Shown here: piece after piece, positions 16,871-25,442 of the stretch
How the letters are laid out: each line of letters opens with the position of its first letter
Position numbering within the stretch: position 1 is the first letter of the stretch
Assembly (NCBI RefSeq): GCF_042666875.1
Contig: NZ_JBHTCX010000012.1
Span: forward strand, 620,001-684,000
DNA: 64,000 nucleotides
Reading direction: 5' to 3'
Origin: Brachybacterium sp042666875
Lineage (GTDB): Bacteria > Actinomycetota > Actinomycetes > Actinomycetales > Dermabacteraceae
The notes under the pieces: model-generated
Databases searched by the model: none
Told to the model about the DNA's origin: nothing
The model's input: the letters and a program-made list of their open reading frames with translations, nothing else
Made by a program: the position numbers and the translations under genes

Positions 16871-17941
16871 TCAGCGTCCGGAGATCGCGGCGACCAGGGC
16901 GTCCCCGATCGCGGTGGTCCCGCGGTCGCCCGGACCACTGGGCTGGGCGCGGGCGGAGAGGTCCTGCTCGACGGCGGCGCGGACCGTGGCGGCCGGTCCG
17001 CCGTGACCGAGGTGGTCCAGCAGCAGGGCGACCGAGAGCACCGTCGCGGTGGGGTCGGCGAGGCCCTTCCCGGCGATGTCGGGGGCGGAGCCGTGGACCG
17101 GTTCGAACATGGAGGGGAAGGCGCCGGTGGGGTTGATGTTGGCGCTCGCGGCCAGGCCGATGCCGCCGCCGACGGCCGCGGCGAGGTCGGTGACGATGTC
17201 GCCGAAGAGGTTGTCGGTGACGATCACGTCGAAGCGGGAGGGGTCGGTGACCAGGTAGATCATGGTGGCGTCGACGTGGGCGTAGTCGACCTCGACGCCC
17301 GGGTGCTCCGCGCCGACCTCCTCGACGATGCGGCGCCACAGGTGACCGGCGTGGACCAGCACGTTGTGCTTGTGCACCAGGGTCAGCTTCCCCCGGCGCT
17401 TCTCGGCCTGCTCGAACGCGTAGCGCACCACGCGCTCGACGCCGACGGCGGTATTGAGGGAGACCTCGGTGGCGACCTCGAGCGGCGTCCCGGTGCGCAT
17501 CGAGCCGCCGTTGCCGACGTACGGCCCCTCGGTGCCCTCACGCACCACCAGGAAGTCCACCTCGCTGGGATCTGCCAGGGGCGAGTCCACGCCGGGGAAC
17601 AGCCGTGTCGGACGCAGATTCACGTACTGGTCGAAGCCGAAGCGGAGCGTCAGCAGCAGCCCGCGCTCGAGGACGCCCGAGGGGACGTCGGGGTCGCCGA
17701 CGGCGCCGAGCAGGATCGCGTCGTGCTCGGCCAGGCGCGCCATGTCCTCATCGGTCAGGGTCTCGCCCGTGCGGTGCCAGCGCCCCGCGCCGAGGTCGAA
17801 GTCCGTGGTCTCGACGCTGACCCCGGCCGGTTCGAGGGCCGCCCGAAGGGCCCGCACACCCTGCGGGACGACCTCGTGGCCGATGCCGTCCCCCTCGATG
17901 ACGGCGAGGCGGAGGGTGCTGCTCGGGCTGGCGGTGCTCAT
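16871..17941 (-). CDS. leuB: 3-isopropylmalate dehydrogenase
   Basis: A 356-residue NAD-dependent beta-decarboxylating dehydrogenase that oxidises 3-isopropylmalate in leucine synthesis and, in the citramalate route, erythro-3-methylmalate. Motifs are VIEGDGIGHEVVPQG at the N-terminus, NLRPTRLFPGV, the catalytic VREGTEGPYVG, the metal-binding VTDNLFGDIVTDL and the NAD-binding EPVHGSAPDIAGKG. It lies between serA and ilvE on the same strand, as in other actinobacteria. Confidence 0.97.
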   Translation of the reverse strand: MSTASPSSTLRLAVIEGDGIGHEVVPQGVRALRAALEPAGVSVETTDFDLGAGRWHRTGETLTDEDMARLAEHDAILLGAVGDPDVPSGVLERGLLLTLRFGFDQYVNLRPTRLFPGVDSPLADPSEVDFLVVREGTEGPYVGNGGSMRTGTPLEVATEVSLNTAVGVERVVRYAFEQAEKRRGKLTLVHKHNVLVHAGHLWRRIVEEVGAEHPGVEVDYAHVDATMIYLVTDPSRFDVIVTDNLFGDIVTDLAAAVGGGIGLAASANINPTGAFPSMFEPVHGSAPDIAGKGLADPTATVLSVALLLDHLGHGGPAATVRAAVEQDLSARAQPSGPGDRGTTAIGDALVAAISGR

Positions 17942-18029
17942 GGGGACTCCGGTTCTGCGGGATGCGTCAGGAGGTGGGATCAGTCAGGGGCCGGCTCGGT
18001 CAGGTGACCGGATCGGTCAGGGAACGGGG

Positions 18030-19637
18030 TCAGTAGACGAGGTCGACGGCGTGGATGGAATGGGCGCCGATCGACGCGCCGATCGATTCGGCGAGCTCGC
18101 GATCCACGGAGACGTCCAGGTCGAGGACCACCAGGGCCTCGGCGCCGGGGCCGTTCCCGGCGCGGGAGACCTGCATGCCGGCGATGTTCACGCCGGCCTC
18201 TCCCAGATGGGCGCCGTACTGGCCGATCAGGCCGGGGCCGTCGTCGTAGCGGATCATCAGCAGGTGATCGCTCAGCGGCACGTCGAGCTCGTGGCCGCCG
18301 ACCTCGATCAGCTTGTGGGCCTGCTCGACGCCGCTGAGGGTGCCCGAGACGGAGACCACCTGGCCGTCACGGAGCGTGCCGCGGATGGTGATGACGTTGC
18401 GGAACCGCTCCGAGGTCTCGTCGGTCACGAGCTGGACCGTGATGCCGCGCTCCTCCGCCATCACCGGGGCGTTGACGTAGCTGACCTGCTCGGTGACCAC
18501 GCTGCGGAAGATGCCGCGCAGCGCGGAGAGCTTCAGGGCGGTGACGTCGCGGGAGGCGATCTCGCCGTGGACCTCGATGTCCAGCAGGTCCGGCGCCTCG
18601 GCGGCCAGAGCCGTGAACAGCTGGCCGAGGCGGTCGGCGAGGGCCACACCGGGGCGCACCTCGTCATCCAGGGCACCGCCGGCGACGTTGACCGCGTCGG
18701 GCACCAGCTCACCGGCAAGTGCCAGCCGCACGGACTTGGCGACGGCCACGCCGGCCTTCTCCTGCGCCTCGGCGGTGGAGGCGCCCAGGTGCGGAGTGAG
18801 CGTGACGCTGTCGAGCTCGAGCAGCCGCGCCGCGGTCTCGGAGGTGGACGGGGGCTCGGAGGTGTACACGTCCAGCGCCGCACCGGCGATCCGCCCGGCC
18901 GACAGTGCCTCGTAGAGGGCCTCCTCGTCGATCAGCCCGCCGCGGGCGGCGTTGACGATGTGCAGGTTCGGCTTCGCCAGGGCGAACTGCTCGGCACCGA
19001 TCAGGCCCGTGGTCTCGGGCGTCTTGGGCATGTGCACCGTGACGATGTCCGAGGCGCTCATCAGCTCATCCAGCTCGACCACGCGGGCGCCGAGCTCGGC
19101 GGCGCGGGTGTGGTTGACGTAGGGGTCATAGGCGAGCAGGTCCACGCCGAAGGGCGTCAGCCGCTCGGCGACCAGCTGACCGATGCGGCCGAAGCCGACG
19201 ATGCCGACCGTCTTGCCGAGGAGCTCGACGCCGCTGAGCTGCTTGCGCTCCCAGCGTCCCGCCTTGACCGACGCGTCGGCGCGGGCGAGGTTGCGCAGCG
19301 ACGCGAGCACGAGGGACACCGCGAGCTCCGCGGCGGAGACGATGTTGGAGGTGGGGGCGTTGATGACCATGACGCCTGCGGTGGTGGCGGCCTTGACGTC
19401 GACGTTGTCCAAGCCCACGCCCGCGCGGGCGACGACCTTCAGGCCGGGGGCGGCGGCGAACAGTTCGGCGTCCACGGCGGTGGCCGAGCGCACGAGCAGG
19501 GCGTCGGCCTCGGCGACGGCCTCGAGCAGGGCGGGACGGTCGGTGCCGTCGACATGGCGGACATCGGCGTCGTTGCCGAAGACCTCGATGGTGGCGGGCG
19601 AGAGTTCTTCGGCGAGGAGCACGACGGGACGCGTCAC
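18030..19637 (-). CDS. serA: D-3-phosphoglycerate dehydrogenase
   Basis: The first enzyme of serine synthesis, 535 residues, with the long actinobacterial architecture: substrate and NAD domains (about 1-300; Rossmann motif GIVGFGRIGQ, catalytic region LTPHLGAST), an intervening regulatory domain (about 310-455) and a C-terminal ACT domain (about 460-535) for serine feedback. The GTG start at 19637 was chosen for the GGAGG 8 nt upstream. The frame extends 31 codons more without homology. The gap to ilvC is 162 nt. Confidence 0.96.
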   Translation of the reverse strand: MTRPVVLLAEELSPATIEVFGNDADVRHVDGTDRPALLEAVAEADALLVRSATAVDAELFAAAPGLKVVARAGVGLDNVDVKAATTAGVMVINAPTSNIVSAAELAVSLVLASLRNLARADASVKAGRWERKQLSGVELLGKTVGIVGFGRIGQLVAERLTPFGVDLLAYDPYVNHTRAAELGARVVELDELMSASDIVTVHMPKTPETTGLIGAEQFALAKPNLHIVNAARGGLIDEEALYEALSAGRIAGAALDVYTSEPPSTSETAARLLELDSVTLTPHLGASTAEAQEKAGVAVAKSVRLALAGELVPDAVNVAGGALDDEVRPGVALADRLGQLFTALAAEAPDLLDIEVHGEIASRDVTALKLSALRGIFRSVVTEQVSYVNAPVMAEERGITVQLVTDETSERFRNVITIRGTLRDGQVVSVSGTLSGVEQAHKLIEVGGHELDVPLSDHLLMIRYDDGPGLIGQYGAHLGEAGVNIAGMQVSRAGNGPGAEALVVLDLDVSVDRELAESIGASIGAHSIHAVDLVY

Positions 19638-19799
19638 GGGATGTACCTCCGGGTCGGGTGGCAGCACCCGGGGATGCCGTCTCCGGGGCCAGGAAAAGAA
19701 TACGTCGGTGTCCGCCATGCGATCACGCAAGTCATCATGCGAGATGCCGGCGGCGGGCGCACCGTGAGGGCGCGCCCGCCCCGTCTCAGCGGGCGGTGA

Positions 19800-20828
19800 T
19801 CAGCGCGCGGCGCTGCCCTCGGTGTATCCGTCCACGCTCTCCTTGTTCCACGAGAACATCTTGCGCAGATCCTTGCCGACCGCCTCGATCGGGTGGGCCG
19901 CCTCCTGCTCGCGGAGCTTGGTGAACTCCGGGGCGCCGGCGTCCTGATCATCGATGAAGCGCTGGGCGAAGGAGCCGTCCTGGATGTCCGAGAGGATGTC
20001 CTTCATGGTGGCCTTGGTCTCGTCGGTCACCAGGCGCGGGCCGGAGACGTAGTCGCCGAACTCCGCGGTGTCCGAGCAGGACCAGCGCTGCTTGGTGATG
20101 CCGCCCTCGTTGATGAGGTCGACGATCAGCTTCAGCTCGTGGAGGACCTCGAAGTAGGCGATCTGCGGCTGGTACCCGGCCTCGGTGAGGGTCTCGAACC
20201 CGGCCTGTATCAGGTGGCTCACGCCGCCGCACAGCACGGCCTGCTCACCGAACAGGTCGGTCTCGGTCTCCTCGGTGAAGGTGGTCTTGATGACGCCGGC
20301 GCGGGTGCCGCCGATGCCCTTGGCGTAGGCCAGGGCGAGGTCCCAGGCGGAGCCGGAGGCGTCCTGCTCGACGGCGACGATGTCCGGGATGCCGCGGCCG
20401 GCGACGAACTCGCGGCGCACGGTGTGGCCGGGGGCCTTCGGGGCGATCAGGAGCACGTCGACGCCCTCGGGCACCTCGATGTAGCCGAAGCGGATGTTGA
20501 AGCCGTGGGCGAAGGCGAGCGCCTTGCCCTCGCTCAGGTGCGGCTGGATGGACTCCGCGTAGACCTTCCGCTGGTCCTGATCCGGGGTGAGGATCATGAT
20601 CACGTCGGCCCACTCGGAGACCTCGGCGACGGTGCCGACGCCCAGGCCCTCCTCCTCGACCTTGGCGCGGGAGGAGGATCCCTCGCGCAGGCCGACGCGG
20701 ACCTCGACGCCGCTGTCGCGCAGGTTCAGCGCATGGGCGTGGCCCTGTGAGCCGAAGCCGACGACGGCGACCTTCTTGCCCTGGATGATCGAGAGGTCGG
20801 CGTTGTCGTCGTAGTAGATCTCAGCCAC
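19800..20828 (-). CDS. ilvC: ketol-acid reductoisomerase
   Basis: A class I (short) KARI of 342 residues that converts acetolactate or acetohydroxybutyrate to the dihydroxy acids. The NADPH-binding GFGSQGHAHALNLRDSG lies at about 25-41, and the knotted C-terminal domain carries LHELKLIVDLINEGGI and the catalytic acidic residues. The GTG start has AAGGAG 7 nt upstream. The gene is 181 nt downstream of ilvN and has a candidate promoter of its own (20900-20905), as known in other actinobacteria. Confidence 0.97.
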   Translation of the reverse strand: MAEIYYDDNADLSIIQGKKVAVVGFGSQGHAHALNLRDSGVEVRVGLREGSSSRAKVEEEGLGVGTVAEVSEWADVIMILTPDQDQRKVYAESIQPHLSEGKALAFAHGFNIRFGYIEVPEGVDVLLIAPKAPGHTVRREFVAGRGIPDIVAVEQDASGSAWDLALAYAKGIGGTRAGVIKTTFTEETETDLFGEQAVLCGGVSHLIQAGFETLTEAGYQPQIAYFEVLHELKLIVDLINEGGITKQRWSCSDTAEFGDYVSGPRLVTDETKATMKDILSDIQDGSFAQRFIDDQDAGAPEFTKLREQEAAHPIEAVGKDLRKMFSWNKESVDGYTEGSAAR

Positions 20829-20847
20829 GATGTGCTCCTTTGTCAGT

Positions 20848-20888
20848 GTGAGGTTCCGGTGAGCCGGTGCGAGGTTCCGGCGAGCCGG
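20848..20888. repeat. 20-bp imperfect direct repeat in the ilvC leader
   Basis: GTGAGGTTCCGGTGAGCCGG (20848-20867) and GCGAGGTTCCGGCGAGCCGG (20869-20888) differ at two positions and lie between the candidate promoter and the ribosome site of ilvC. No function is evident. Confidence 0.75.
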
Positions 20889-20899
20889 GCGACGGGTCG

Positions 20900-20905
20900 A
20901 TCCTA
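20900..20905 (-). promoter_or_regulatory. candidate ilvC promoter (-10 box)
   Basis: TAGGAT on the minus strand would start transcription about 65 nt before the ilvC GTG, giving ilvC expression apart from ilvBN. The -35 is poor. Confidence 0.4.
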
Positions 20906-21009
20906 TCGCCGGGTGTCTTACGTAGTGAGAGGGCGTCTTCAGATGTGGGACGCGACCGCGCGGGTCAGGTGGGGGTCCTGGGTCTCAGCATCCCCTCGCC
21001 GCGCTCGGG

Positions 21010-21546
21010 TCAGCCCAGGAGGCTGCGGTCGGTGATCGCGCGACCGCCGCGGCCGATGGCCACCTCGCCGGACTTGACGATCTCCCGCACCCCGTACGGC
21101 TCGAGCATGCCCAGCAGGGCGTCGAGCTTGTCCTGGGTGCCGGTGGCCTCGATGGTCACCGCGTCGGGTGCGGCGTCGACCACCTTCGCGCGGAACATCT
21201 GCACGATCTCCAGCACCGAGGTGCGGGTGGTGGCGTCGGCGCCGACCTTGATCAGGATCAGCTCGCGCTGCACGGTCGCCTTCGCATCGAGCTGGACGAT
21301 CTTGAGCACGTTGACGAGCTTGTTCAGCTGCTTGGTGATCTGCTCCAGCGGATGCTGATCGACGTCGACGACGACGGTGATCCGGGAGATCTCGGGGTGC
21401 TCGGTGGGGCCGACGGCCAGCGAGGCGATGTTGAACCCGCGGCGGGCGAACAGGGCCGCCACGCGGGTGAGGACGCCGGGCTTGTTCTCGACCAGCACCG
21501 AGAGGGTCTGGGTATTGGGGCGGGTCACGGAATCGATGTCGTTCAT
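21010..21546 (-). CDS. ilvN: acetolactate synthase small (regulatory) subunit
   Basis: The regulatory partner of IlvB, 178 residues. The N-terminal ACT domain (about 15-90; LSVLVENKPGVLTRVAALFA) binds valine for feedback inhibition and is followed by the usual ALS small-subunit C-terminal domain. The ATG at 21546 is 2 nt after the ilvB stop codon, so translation is coupled, and the preceding GGGAGAGG serves as ribosome site. Confidence 0.97.
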   Translation of the reverse strand: MNDIDSVTRPNTQTLSVLVENKPGVLTRVAALFARRGFNIASLAVGPTEHPEISRITVVVDVDQHPLEQITKQLNKLVNVLKIVQLDAKATVQRELILIKVGADATTRTSVLEIVQMFRAKVVDAAPDAVTIEATGTQDKLDALLGMLEPYGVREIVKSGEVAIGRGGRAITDRSLLG

Positions 21547-21548
21547 GG

Positions 21549-23306
21549 TCAGATGTCCCTCTCCCACTCGGGGCTCATGCCCTGCGCGATCTGGATCTGG
21601 TCGTTGGAGACGCCGGTGGGCACCATCGGCCACACCATCGCATCGGCGCTGACGGTGAAGTCGACGACCACGGGGCGGTCGTTGATCCCCATGGCCTCCT
21701 CGATCGTCGCATCGATGTCCTCGTCGCGCTCGCAGCGCAGGCCGGCGGCTCCGTAGGCCTCGGCGAGCTTGACGAAGTCCGGGATCCGGCGGGTGCCGTG
21801 ACCGGTGTTGAGGTCGGTGTGCGAGTAGCGCTGGTCGTAGAACAGGTTCTGCCACTGGCGCACCATGCCCAGGCTGGAGTTGTTGATGACGGCCACCTTG
21901 ATCGGGATGCCGTTGATGACGCAGGTCGCCAGCTCCTGATTGGTCATCTGGAAGCAGCCGTCACCGTCGATGGCCCACACGGTCCGCTCGGGCTGGCCGA
22001 CCTTCGCGCCCATCGCGGCCGGCACCGCGTAGCCCATCGTGCCCAGGCCCCCGGAGTTGATCCAGGAGCACGGCCGCTCGTAGCCGACGAACTGGCTCGA
22101 CCACATCTGGTGCTGGCCCACGCCGGCGACGAAGACCGACTCCGGCCCGGAGATCGCACCGATCCGCGAGATCACCTTCTGCGGCGCGGTGAAGCCGTCC
22201 TCGGTCGCGGTCCATCCCAGCGGGTAGTTCTCCCGCAGCATGTTCAGCGTGTTCCACCAGGCCTCGTGGTCGCGCGTGTCGTACTCGGCGATGCGCGAGC
22301 GCAGCTCCGTCGTCAGCAGCGTGGCGACGTCGCCCGCCTGGCCGACGATCGGCACGTCGGCCTCACGGTTCTTGGAGATTTCGGCCGGATCGACATCGGC
22401 ATGGACGATCTTCGCGCCCGGCGCGAAGGTGTCCAGGCGGCCCGTGACACGGTCGTCGAAACGGGCACCGATGGCCACGATGAGATCCGCCCGCTGCAGC
22501 GCGGAGACGGCGGCCACGGTGCCGTGCATGCCCGGCATGCCCAGATGGCTGGGGTGGGAATCGGGCAGGGCGCCGCGGGCCATCAGGGTGGTGGTGAAGG
22601 GCACCCCGGAGACCTCGATCAGCTCGCCGACCTCGCGCGAGGCGCCTCCGCGCAGCACGCCGCCGCCGAGCAGGAACACGGGGCGCTCGGCCTCCATCAG
22701 CAGCGAGACGGCCTCGCGGATCTGCTTGCTGTGCGGCCGCGGCTCGGGCCGGTACCCGGGCAGGTCGAGGGTCTCGGGCCACACGAAGTCGGTGGTGGCC
22801 TGCTGGGCGTCCTTGGTGACGTCCACGAGCACCACGCCGGGGCGGCCCGTCGAGGCGATGTGGAAGGCCTGCTTGATGACCTTGGGGATGTCATCGGCGT
22901 TCTTGACCAGGAAGTTGTGCTTGGTCACGGGCATCGTCATGCCGACGATGTCCGCCTCCTGGAAGCCGTCGGTACCGATCAGGGACGAGGCGACCTGGCC
23001 GGTGATCGCGACCATCGGAATCGAGTCCATCTGCGCGTCGGCGATGGCGGTGATGAGGTTGGTGGCGCCCGGGCCCGAGGTGGCCAGGCACACGCCGACC
23101 TTGCCGGTGGCGTGGGCGTAGCCGCTGGCGGCGTGTCCGGCACCCTGCTCGTGGCGCACCAGCACGTGGCGCAGGGTCTTGGCGTCCATCAACGGGTCGT
23201 AGGTCGGCAGGATCGCGCCGCCGGGAAGACCGAAGACGACCTCGGCCCCGGCGTGCTCGAGGGACTCGACCAGCGCCTGTGCGCCGGTCATCTGCTGCGG
23301 GGTCAT
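21549..23306 (-). CDS. ilvB: acetolactate synthase large (catalytic) subunit
   Basis: A ThDP- and FAD-dependent enzyme of 585 residues that makes acetolactate and acetohydroxybutyrate. The catalytic glutamate is in VRHEQGAGHAASGYA. FAD-domain motifs and the ThDP/Mg motif GDGCFQMTNQELATC-x-INGIPIKVAVINN are present. The ATG has GAAGGAG 5 nt upstream. It is first in ilvBN(C), and its transcript begins with an Ile/Leu/Val leader peptide and a terminator, so supply of these amino acids should control it. Confidence 0.98.
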   Translation of the reverse strand: MTPQQMTGAQALVESLEHAGAEVVFGLPGGAILPTYDPLMDAKTLRHVLVRHEQGAGHAASGYAHATGKVGVCLATSGPGATNLITAIADAQMDSIPMVAITGQVASSLIGTDGFQEADIVGMTMPVTKHNFLVKNADDIPKVIKQAFHIASTGRPGVVLVDVTKDAQQATTDFVWPETLDLPGYRPEPRPHSKQIREAVSLLMEAERPVFLLGGGVLRGGASREVGELIEVSGVPFTTTLMARGALPDSHPSHLGMPGMHGTVAAVSALQRADLIVAIGARFDDRVTGRLDTFAPGAKIVHADVDPAEISKNREADVPIVGQAGDVATLLTTELRSRIAEYDTRDHEAWWNTLNMLRENYPLGWTATEDGFTAPQKVISRIGAISGPESVFVAGVGQHQMWSSQFVGYERPCSWINSGGLGTMGYAVPAAMGAKVGQPERTVWAIDGDGCFQMTNQELATCVINGIPIKVAVINNSSLGMVRQWQNLFYDQRYSHTDLNTGHGTRRIPDFVKLAEAYGAAGLRCERDEDIDATIEEAMGINDRPVVVDFTVSADAMVWPMVPTGVSNDQIQIAQGMSPEWERDI

Positions 23307-23395
23307 CGATACTCCTTCGTCGGCTCGGACGGTAGCGGCGCCGGGCGATCCCTGTCCCCCGCGCCTGCCGCCCCCCTCACAAGGGGCCGGACACG

Positions 23396-23429
23396 AAAAA
23401 ACCCCTCCAGCCGACTGGCTGACGAGGGG
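23396..23429 (-). terminator. attenuator terminator of ilvB
   Basis: In the minus-strand transcript CCCCTC-gt-CAGCC-agtc-GGCTG-GAGGGG is followed directly by TTTTTT: an intrinsic terminator 90 nt upstream of ilvB. Its 5' arm contains CGTCAGCC, perfectly complementary to GGCTGACG, which spans the stop codon of the leader peptide. The two structures therefore exclude each other, as in transcription attenuation. Confidence 0.9.
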
Positions 23430-23463
23430 CGCGCGGAGGACGTCTCGAAGAAACGAACGGGCG

Positions 23464-23502
23464 TCAGCCGCGCTCGATGACTACGAGAAGGATCGTCTGC
23501 AT
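23464..23502 (-). CDS. ilvL: ilvB leader peptide
   Basis: A 12-residue leader, MQTILLVVIERG, with six consecutive Ile, Leu or Val codons, 157 nt upstream of ilvB. A TAGTCT -10 box ends 6 nt before the ATG, so the transcript probably begins at the start codon. If the ribosome stalls in ILLVVI, GGCTGACG at the leader stop stays free and can pair with the terminator 5' arm, giving read-through. If it reaches the stop it covers that sequence and the terminator forms. The codons and structures are visible; the mechanism is inferred from known ilv leaders. Confidence 0.9.
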   Translation of the reverse strand: MQTILLVVIERG

Positions 23503-23508
23503 GTCCAC

Positions 23509-23514
23509 AGACTA
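23509..23514 (-). promoter_or_regulatory. -10 box of the ilvL-ilvBN transcript
   Basis: TAGTCT on the minus strand, 6 nt before the leader ATG. The -35 region (GGTGCG) is weak. Confidence 0.6.
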
Positions 23515-23627
23515 GGGCGTCGGGCTCGCGTCGCACCAGAGGTCCGCATCGCGAGACACGGATCACCGTCGGAGCCCGTCCAGCCCGCGCCACACCCGGG
23601 GCACCGGTGAACTCCCCGTGACTCATA

Positions 23628-23657
23628 CGGACACAAACCCCTTAGCGCTTGTGTTCG
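23628..23657. promoter_or_regulatory. inverted-repeat operator of the sulfate-assimilation operon
   Basis: CGgACACAA (23628-23636) and TTGTGTtCG (23649-23657), 12 nt apart, form an almost perfect inverted repeat that ends 6 nt before the TAAATT -10 box. A dimeric regulator bound here would cover the -35 region. The regulator is not encoded nearby. Confidence 0.6.
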
Positions 23658-23663
23658 GGCACA

Positions 23664-23669
23664 TAAATT
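23664..23669 (+). promoter_or_regulatory. -10 box of the sulfate-assimilation operon
   Basis: TAAATT, 6 nt before the ATG at 23676. It is one of the few A/T-rich patches of the region and no ribosome site separates it from the gene, so a leaderless mRNA is likely. Confidence 0.55.
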
Positions 23670-23675
23670 TGCATT

Positions 23676-25442
23676 ATGGGCGCCATGAGCCGAACCGATA
23701 CTGCGACGAGCTCGCCAGCCGACACCTCGCCGTCCCAGGCCTCCCCGGCACCCTCCGGCATGGCCCGACCCTCCCGGTCCGGGAAGCCGCAGGGGCAGTG
23801 GAAGGTCGACGGACCGGAGCCACTGAACCACAACGAGGAGTTCAAGGCGGAGGACAACGGGCTCAACGTCCGCGAGCGGATCGAGACGATCTACGCCCAC
23901 GAGGGCTTCGACTCGATCCCCGACGACGATCTGCACGGTCGCTTCCGCTGGTGGGGGCTGTACACGCAGCGCAAGCCCGGCATCGACGGCGGGCGCACCG
24001 CCCAGCTCGAGCCCCACGAGCTCGAGGACGAGTACTTCATGCTGCGCGTGCGCACCGACGGCGAGGCGCTCTCGCCGCGCGCCCTGCGGGTGCTCGGCGG
24101 CATCTCGACCGAGTTCGCCCGGGGCTCAGCAGACATCTCGGACCGCGAGAACCTCCAGTACCACTGGATCGAGGTCGAGAACGTCCCCGAGATCTGGAGC
24201 CGGCTGGCGTCGGTGGGCCTGGAGACGACGACGGCCTGCGGCGACACCCCGCGCGGCTTCCTCGGCAGCCCGGTGGCCGGCATCGCGGCCGACGAGATCA
24301 TCGACCCCACCCCCGTGATCGCGGAGATCAAGCGCCGCTTCATCGGTGACCCGGAGCTGGCCAACCTGCCCCGCAAGTTCAAGACGGCCATCACCGGCCA
24401 CCCCAGCCAGGACGTGGTCCACGAGATCAACGACATCTCCCTGGTCGGTGTGGTCCACCCCGAACTCGGCCCCGGGTACGACCTCTGGGTCGGCGGCGCC
24501 CTGTCCACGTCCCCGCGGCTCGCCGAGCGGCTCGGCGCCTTCGTCCGCGAGGACCAGGCCGCCGACGTCTGGCACGGCGTGGTGCAGATCTTCCGCGACT
24601 ACGGCTACCGGCGCCTGCGCAACAAGGCCCGGCTGAAGTTCCTGCTGGCCGAATGGGGCACGGAGCGCTTCCGGGAGGTGCTCGAGACCGAGTACCTCGG
24701 GTACCAGCTGGCCGACGGGCCCGCCCCGGAGGCTCCCACCGGCCCCTCGGACCACATCGGGGTGCATCCGCAGAAGGATGGCCGGTTCTACATCGGCGCC
24801 GCCCCCATCGTGGGCCGCGCCGGCGGCGATCTGTTCACCCGGCTGGGCGACCTCGTCGAGAGGGTCGGCGCCGACGCCGTCCGCCTGACCGCGTTCCAGA
24901 AGCTCGTCGTGCTCGGAGTGCCCGCCGAGGGCGTCGACCAGATGGTCACCGGGCTCGAGGAACTGGGACTTGCCACTCGCCCCAGCCCGTTCCGCCGCTC
25001 CACCATGGCGTGCACCGGCCTCGAGTTCTGCAAGCTCGCCATCGTCGACACCAAGGACACCGCCGAGCACGCGATCACCGAGCTCGAGCGCCGCCTGGCC
25101 GATATCGAGCCGGAACTGGATGAGCCCATCAGCCTGCACATCAACGGCTGCCCGAACTCCTGCGCCCGGATCCAGACCGCGGACATCGGTCTGAAGGGCC
25201 AGATCATCACCACCGACGAAGGCGAGCAGGTCCCGGGATTCCAGGTCCATCTGGGCGGCTCCCTGGCCTCCCCCGGGCTCGATGAGCCTCAGCTGGGCCG
25301 CACCCTGCGCCGCCACAAGGTGGCAGCGCGCGAGCTCCCCGACTACGTCGAGCGAGTCGTGCGATGCTACGTGGGGTCCCGCGCCCAGGGTGAGTCCTTC
25401 GCCGCCTGGGCCCATCGCACCGAGGACGAGGAGCTCCGATGA
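23676..25442 (+). CDS. ferredoxin-dependent sulfite reductase (nitrite/sulfite reductase family)
   Basis: A 588-residue siroheme and [4Fe-4S] enzyme that reduces sulfite to sulfide with ferredoxin. The cluster ligands are in MACTGLEFCKL (C-x5-C) and NGCPNSCARIQ (C-x3-C). Two ferredoxin-like repeats flank the siroheme site (GDTPRGFLGSPVAG). Sequence alone does not separate SirA from NirA, but the company of cysH, cysD, cysN and a siroheme gene makes sulfite the likely substrate. Starts at 23676 and 23685 are both possible; the first fits the -10 spacing. It overlaps cysH by 4 nt. Confidence 0.93.
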   Translation: MGAMSRTDTATSSPADTSPSQASPAPSGMARPSRSGKPQGQWKVDGPEPLNHNEEFKAEDNGLNVRERIETIYAHEGFDSIPDDDLHGRFRWWGLYTQRKPGIDGGRTAQLEPHELEDEYFMLRVRTDGEALSPRALRVLGGISTEFARGSADISDRENLQYHWIEVENVPEIWSRLASVGLETTTACGDTPRGFLGSPVAGIAADEIIDPTPVIAEIKRRFIGDPELANLPRKFKTAITGHPSQDVVHEINDISLVGVVHPELGPGYDLWVGGALSTSPRLAERLGAFVREDQAADVWHGVVQIFRDYGYRRLRNKARLKFLLAEWGTERFREVLETEYLGYQLADGPAPEAPTGPSDHIGVHPQKDGRFYIGAAPIVGRAGGDLFTRLGDLVERVGADAVRLTAFQKLVVLGVPAEGVDQMVTGLEELGLATRPSPFRRSTMACTGLEFCKLAIVDTKDTAEHAITELERRLADIEPELDEPISLHINGCPNSCARIQTADIGLKGQIITTDEGEQVPGFQVHLGGSLASPGLDEPQLGRTLRRHKVAARELPDYVERVVRCYVGSRAQGESFAAWAHRTEDEELR

